Of a DNA stretch of 64,000 nucleotides, positions 63,895 through 64,000 are shown piece after piece. The DNA is taken from contig JAOARP010000054.1 of the NCBI GenBank assembly GCA_025210525.1, forward strand, positions 36,325 through 100,324, in the 5' to 3' direction. The stretch comes from Marinisporobacter sp. Its GTDB lineage: Bacteria; Bacillota; Clostridia; Peptostreptococcales; Thermotaleaceae. Every line of letters starts with the position of its first letter. Positions within the stretch are counted from its first letter, which is position 1. The notes under the pieces were generated by a model. That model worked only from the letters and a program-made list of their open reading frames with translations, searched no databases and was not told the DNA's origin. A program made the translations under genes and the position numbers.

Positions 63895-64000
63895 ATGAAG
63901 TTTAAGTCAGGATTTGTAACAATTATTGGAAGACCTAATGTAGGAAAATCAACACTAATGAATCAGATGATTGGAGAAAAAATTGCAATTATGTCTGATA
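63895..64000 (+). CDS. era: GTPase Era, 3' end cut off by the window edge
   Basis: Only the first 35 codons are present: [18 protein letters not shown] with the G1 loop, and then the beginning of the next strand. Era is a GTPase in 16S rRNA maturation. GAGGG precedes the ATG. Confidence 0.95.
   Translation, partial: MKFKSGFVTIIGRPNVGKSTLMNQMIGEKIAIMSD

Noticed and set aside
1..64000. CRISPR arrays, tRNA or rRNA genes
   Set aside because: I saw no regularly spaced repeat array and no cloverleaf or rRNA sequence.

Overview
The window is a low-GC, gene-dense chromosome segment from an anaerobic, endospore-forming member of the Clostridia. The evidence is the gene set gpr, spoIIP, yqfC, yqfD and a 31-codon YjcZ-like spore protein gene, together with classical Firmicutes blocks (hrcA-grpE-dnaK-dnaJ-prmA-rsmE-mtaB and rpsU-yqeY-nfeD-floA-yqfC-yqfD-phoH-pgpH-ybeY-dgkA-cdd-era). 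Na+-coupled transporters (GltS, an NhaC-type antiporter) hint at a sodium-rich habitat, but the species cannot be named from this sequence alone.

Layout. 1-11 kb: 3' part of hflX, a HEAT-repeat protein, DUF3189, a Nudix protein with an eroded Nudix box, yigZ, two half-size TauE/SafE genes, cysK, nadE, a lipoprotein, gltS and a GlnK/GlnL-type two-component pair reading in the same direction behind it. The gltS control region holds four ordered A(A/G)TTGT repeats and a perfect CcpA cre box. 11.2-18.2 kb: a P-loop ATPase gene (PRK06851-like) is split into two pieces by a 5.87-kb element carrying ppx-like, ppk1, a small ORF and a large serine recombinase. 18.2-31 kb: NhaC-type antiporter, a candidate small RNA, an AlaX-type tRNA editing protein, a cluster of unrecognised genes, an orphan adenine-N6 DNA methyltransferase, a TPR protein, a tiny spore-type gene and an ECF S component. 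31-36 kb: comEC, holA, rpsT (reverse). 35.6-64 kb: gpr-spoIIP-lepA-hemW, the HrcA/CIRCE heat-shock operon with prmA-rsmE-mtaB, then a long run of genes ending in the 5' end of era, into which an ankyrin-repeat gene is inserted.

Main discovery candidate. The two halves of the ATPase gene share only a CA dinucleotide at their broken ends. Joining them at that CA restores a continuous 365-codon reading frame with no lost or added codon. The two inner ends of the element form an imperfect inverted repeat around the CA, as expected of a large serine integrase attP. This is the architecture of skin-like intervening elements that are excised during sporulation, but the cargo here is a polyphosphate kinase and a Ppx/GppA-HD protein whose phosphate-loop residues are altered. 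Excision, its timing and the role of the ATPase are inferences from sequence and need experimental proof.
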